Shown: positions 6,268 through 7,643 of the stretch, one piece after another
Layout of the letters: every line of letters starts with the position of its first letter
Numbering within the stretch: the first letter of the stretch is position 1
Notes under the pieces: model-generated
Told to the model about the DNA's origin: nothing
The model's input: the letters and a program-made list of their open reading frames with translations, nothing else
The model's database searches: none
Assembly (NCBI GenBank): GCA_965364735.1
Contig: CBDTYW010000183.1
Location: 1 to 7,643 of the forward strand
Direction of reading: 5' to 3'
Length of the DNA stretch: 7,643 nucleotides
From: CBDTYW01 sp965364735
Lineage (GTDB): Bacteria; Actinomycetota; Nitriliruptoria; Nitriliruptorales; Nitriliruptoraceae
Made by a program: the position numbers and the translations under genes

Positions 6268-7437
6268 TCAGACGACGACGGCGGGCTCGCCGGAGCCGCG
6301 CTCGGCGCGGATCTCCTCGGCCATCTCCAGCGCGAAGTACACCATCGTCTCGACGATGTCGGACTCCGTCACGGTGGCGATCGTCTCGCCCTTCTTGAAG
6401 ATCTGGCCCTTGCCGTTGCCGGCCGCGACGCCGATGTCGGCCTCGCGGGCCTCGCCCGGTCCGTTGACGACGCAGCCCATGACGGCCACGCGCAGGGGCA
6501 CGTCGATCTTGCCGTCGAGCGCGTCCTGGACCTCTTGGGCAAGTGTGAACACGTCGACCTGCGCGCGACCGCAGGACGGGCACGAGACGACGTCGAGGCC
6601 GCGCTCGCGCAGGTGCAGGGCCTCGAGGATCCCGATGCCGACCTTGACCTCCTCGACGGGGTCGGTCGAGAGGCTCACACGGATCGTGTCGCCGATGCCC
6701 TCAGCCAGCAGCGCCCCGATGCCGACGGCGGACTTCACGCTGCCGGTCGCCTTCGGGCCGGCCTCGGTGACGCCGAGGTGCAGCGGGTAGTCGCAGGCCT
6801 CGGCGAGCTGGCGGTAGGTCTGGATCATCGTCCAGGGGTCCGAGTGCTTGACCGAGATCTTGGTGTTGTAGAAGCCGACGTCCTCCAGCAGCTTGGCCTC
6901 CTGCAGCGCGGAGAAGACCATCGCTTCGGGCGTCGGGCCGCCGAACTTGTCGAGGATCTGCTGCTCGAGCGATCCACCGTTGACGCCGATGCGGATGGCG
7001 ACACCAGCCTCGTCCGCGAGCTTGCCGATCAGCTTCACCTTGTCGTGCTTCTTGATGTTGCCCGGGTTGATGCGGACGCCCGCGCAGCCGGCCTCGATCG
7101 CCTTGACCGCGTACTTCCACTGGAAGTGGATGTCGACGATGACCGGGATCCGCGACTGCCGAGCGATGGCCTCGAGCGCGTCTGCGTCCTCAGGCGTCGG
7201 GCAGGCGACGCGCACGATGTCGCAGCCAGAGGTCGTCAGCTCGGCGATCTGCTGGAGCGTTGCGTCGACGTCGTGGGTCTTCGTCGTGGTCATCGACTGC
7301 ACCGTCACCGGAGCGTCGGAGCCGATCTCCACCGGGCCGAGCCGGACGAGGCGGGTCTGTCGACGGACGGGAGGGGCGTCGTGCGGCTTCGGCTCAGCAG
7401 CCGGGGCGACCCCGAGGACGGGCAGTTGCTTCGGCAC
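6268..7437 (-). CDS. ispG: 4-hydroxy-3-methylbut-2-en-1-yl diphosphate synthase (IspG/GcpE)
   Basis: IspG converts methylerythritol 2,4-cyclodiphosphate to HMBPP, the next-to-last step of the MEP pathway to isoprenoid precursors, using a [4Fe-4S] cluster and reduced flavodoxin or ferredoxin. The 389-residue product is the short bacterial form. The TIM-barrel domain covers about 28-280 (VTVQSMTTTKT at 44-54, ADIHF-like VDIHF at 101-105, GVRINPGNI at 120-128, IGVNGGSLE at 150-158, HLGVTEAG at 220-227). The cluster domain follows, with Cys286 and Cys289 in SCPSCG and Cys322 in MGCVVNGPGE, where Glu329 matches the fourth cluster ligand. All ligands are present. The start is the GTG at 7437, with AAGG 9 bases upstream. 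The first ~27 residues are a Pro-rich extension ahead of the core. The deacetylase gene follows directly. Confidence 0.97.
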   Translation of the reverse strand: MPKQLPVLGVAPAAEPKPHDAPPVRRQTRLVRLGPVEIGSDAPVTVQSMTTTKTHDVDATLQQIAELTTSGCDIVRVACPTPEDADALEAIARQSRIPVIVDIHFQWKYAVKAIEAGCAGVRINPGNIKKHDKVKLIGKLADEAGVAIRIGVNGGSLEQQILDKFGGPTPEAMVFSALQEAKLLEDVGFYNTKISVKHSDPWTMIQTYRQLAEACDYPLHLGVTEAGPKATGSVKSAVGIGALLAEGIGDTIRVSLSTDPVEEVKVGIGILEALHLRERGLDVVSCPSCGRAQVDVFTLAQEVQDALDGKIDVPLRVAVMGCVVNGPGEAREADIGVAAGNGKGQIFKKGETIATVTESDIVETMVYFALEMAEEIRAERGSGEPAVVV

Positions 7438-7471
7438 TTCAATCAGCCTTGGTCGACGGGCGCGCAGAGAT

Positions 7472-7498
7472 GGTTCGTACCACGCGAGGGTACGGACC
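7472..7498 (-). terminator. Hairpin after the surface-protein gene, possible terminator
   Basis: GGTTCGTACC (7472-7481) and GGTACGGACC (7489-7498) form a 10-bp stem with a 7-base loop. The fourth pair is T-G on the plus strand and a C/A mismatch on the minus strand. It begins 4 bases past the TGA of the minus-strand gene to the right and lies 34 bases before the ispG start, so it probably separates the two units. There is no T-tract. Because the stem is fully paired only on the plus strand, its direction of action is uncertain. I see no clear ispG promoter in the short gap that remains. Confidence 0.4.
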
Positions 7499-7501
7499 TG
7501 A

Positions 7502-7643
7502 TCAGCTGCGACGCCGGATGGCGGAGCCGGCGAGCATCAGGCCCAGCGCGCTGATCGCGAAGCCGCCCCCGGTGGCAGGCAGCGGAGTCGGTGCCGGCGT
7601 GGGCTCGGGCGCAACGGGAGGCTCGACGACGGGCGGCGGCTCC
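7502..7643 (-). CDS. C-terminal end of an LPXTG-type, sortase-anchored surface protein (5' end outside the window)
   Basis: Only the last 46 residues are in the window; the gene enters from the right edge and stops at TGA 7504-7502. The tail has the full cell-wall sorting layout: a Pro/Glu/Thr-rich spacer (PEPTPAPTPLP), the motif LPATG followed by GG at fragment residues 21-27, a hydrophobic stretch of about 14 residues (FAISALGLMLAGSA) and a basic end (IRRRS). Sortase would cut between Thr and Gly and attach the protein to peptidoglycan. The body of the protein, and so its function, is not visible. Without a start in the window it is easy to miss, but the four-part signal is hard to explain by chance. 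Confidence 0.85.
   Translation of the reverse strand, partial: EPPPVVEPPVAPEPTPAPTPLPATGGGFAISALGLMLAGSAIRRRS

Noticed and set aside
5241..6398. A 385-codon plus-strand open frame antisense to the deacetylase
   Set aside because: It is a shadow of the PIG-L/cNMP gene, Arg/Glu/Gly-rich without recognisable motifs.
6067..7554. A 495-codon plus-strand open frame antisense to ispG
   Set aside because: It has the same shadow composition, and IspG with all cluster ligands lies on the other strand.

Overview
The window is high-GC DNA with compact coding. It most likely comes from an actinobacterium (phylum Actinomycetota). The support is the strong G/C bias at third codon positions, the actinobacterial-looking NusA (no C-terminal repeats, acidic Ala/Pro tail), the Ala/Pro-rich IF-2 N-terminus, bacterial-type IspG, and an LPATG sortase-type tail at the right edge. 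Acidimicrobiia or a related deep actinobacterial class would fit, but that is a guess from gene style, not a placement.

Layout, left to right. Bases 30-2870 (minus strand) are the conserved transcription/translation operon rimP-nusA-ylxR-infB. It is read from a candidate promoter near 3018-3047 through a ~140-nt leader that contains a strong hairpin. Only the N-terminal part of infB is present. It ends at an in-frame TAG 30 bases from the window edge, with an in-frame ATG just beyond. Bases 2871-3241 are a divergent intergenic region holding the promoters of the rimP operon and of a plus-strand gene. Bases 3242-5050 (plus) encode a complete ABC half-transporter (membrane domain fused to ATPase) of unknown substrate. 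Bases 5051-5147 are a short convergent gap with two hairpins.

Bases 5148-6260 (minus) encode a PIG-L/LmbE-type zinc deacetylase with a cyclic-nucleotide-binding domain inserted inside it. It lies a few bases downstream of ispG (6268-7437, minus), the iron-sulfur enzyme of the MEP isoprenoid pathway, so the two are probably cotranscribed. The right edge (7502-7643, minus) holds the C-terminal 46 residues of a secreted, sortase-anchored surface protein. A hairpin follows its stop.

Most of the window is core housekeeping: ribosome maturation, transcription elongation, RNA binding, translation initiation and isoprenoid synthesis. The parts that stand out are the deacetylase/cNMP-sensor fusion, the apparent break in infB, and the structured rimP leader. 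I see no mobile element, CRISPR array, tRNA or rRNA.
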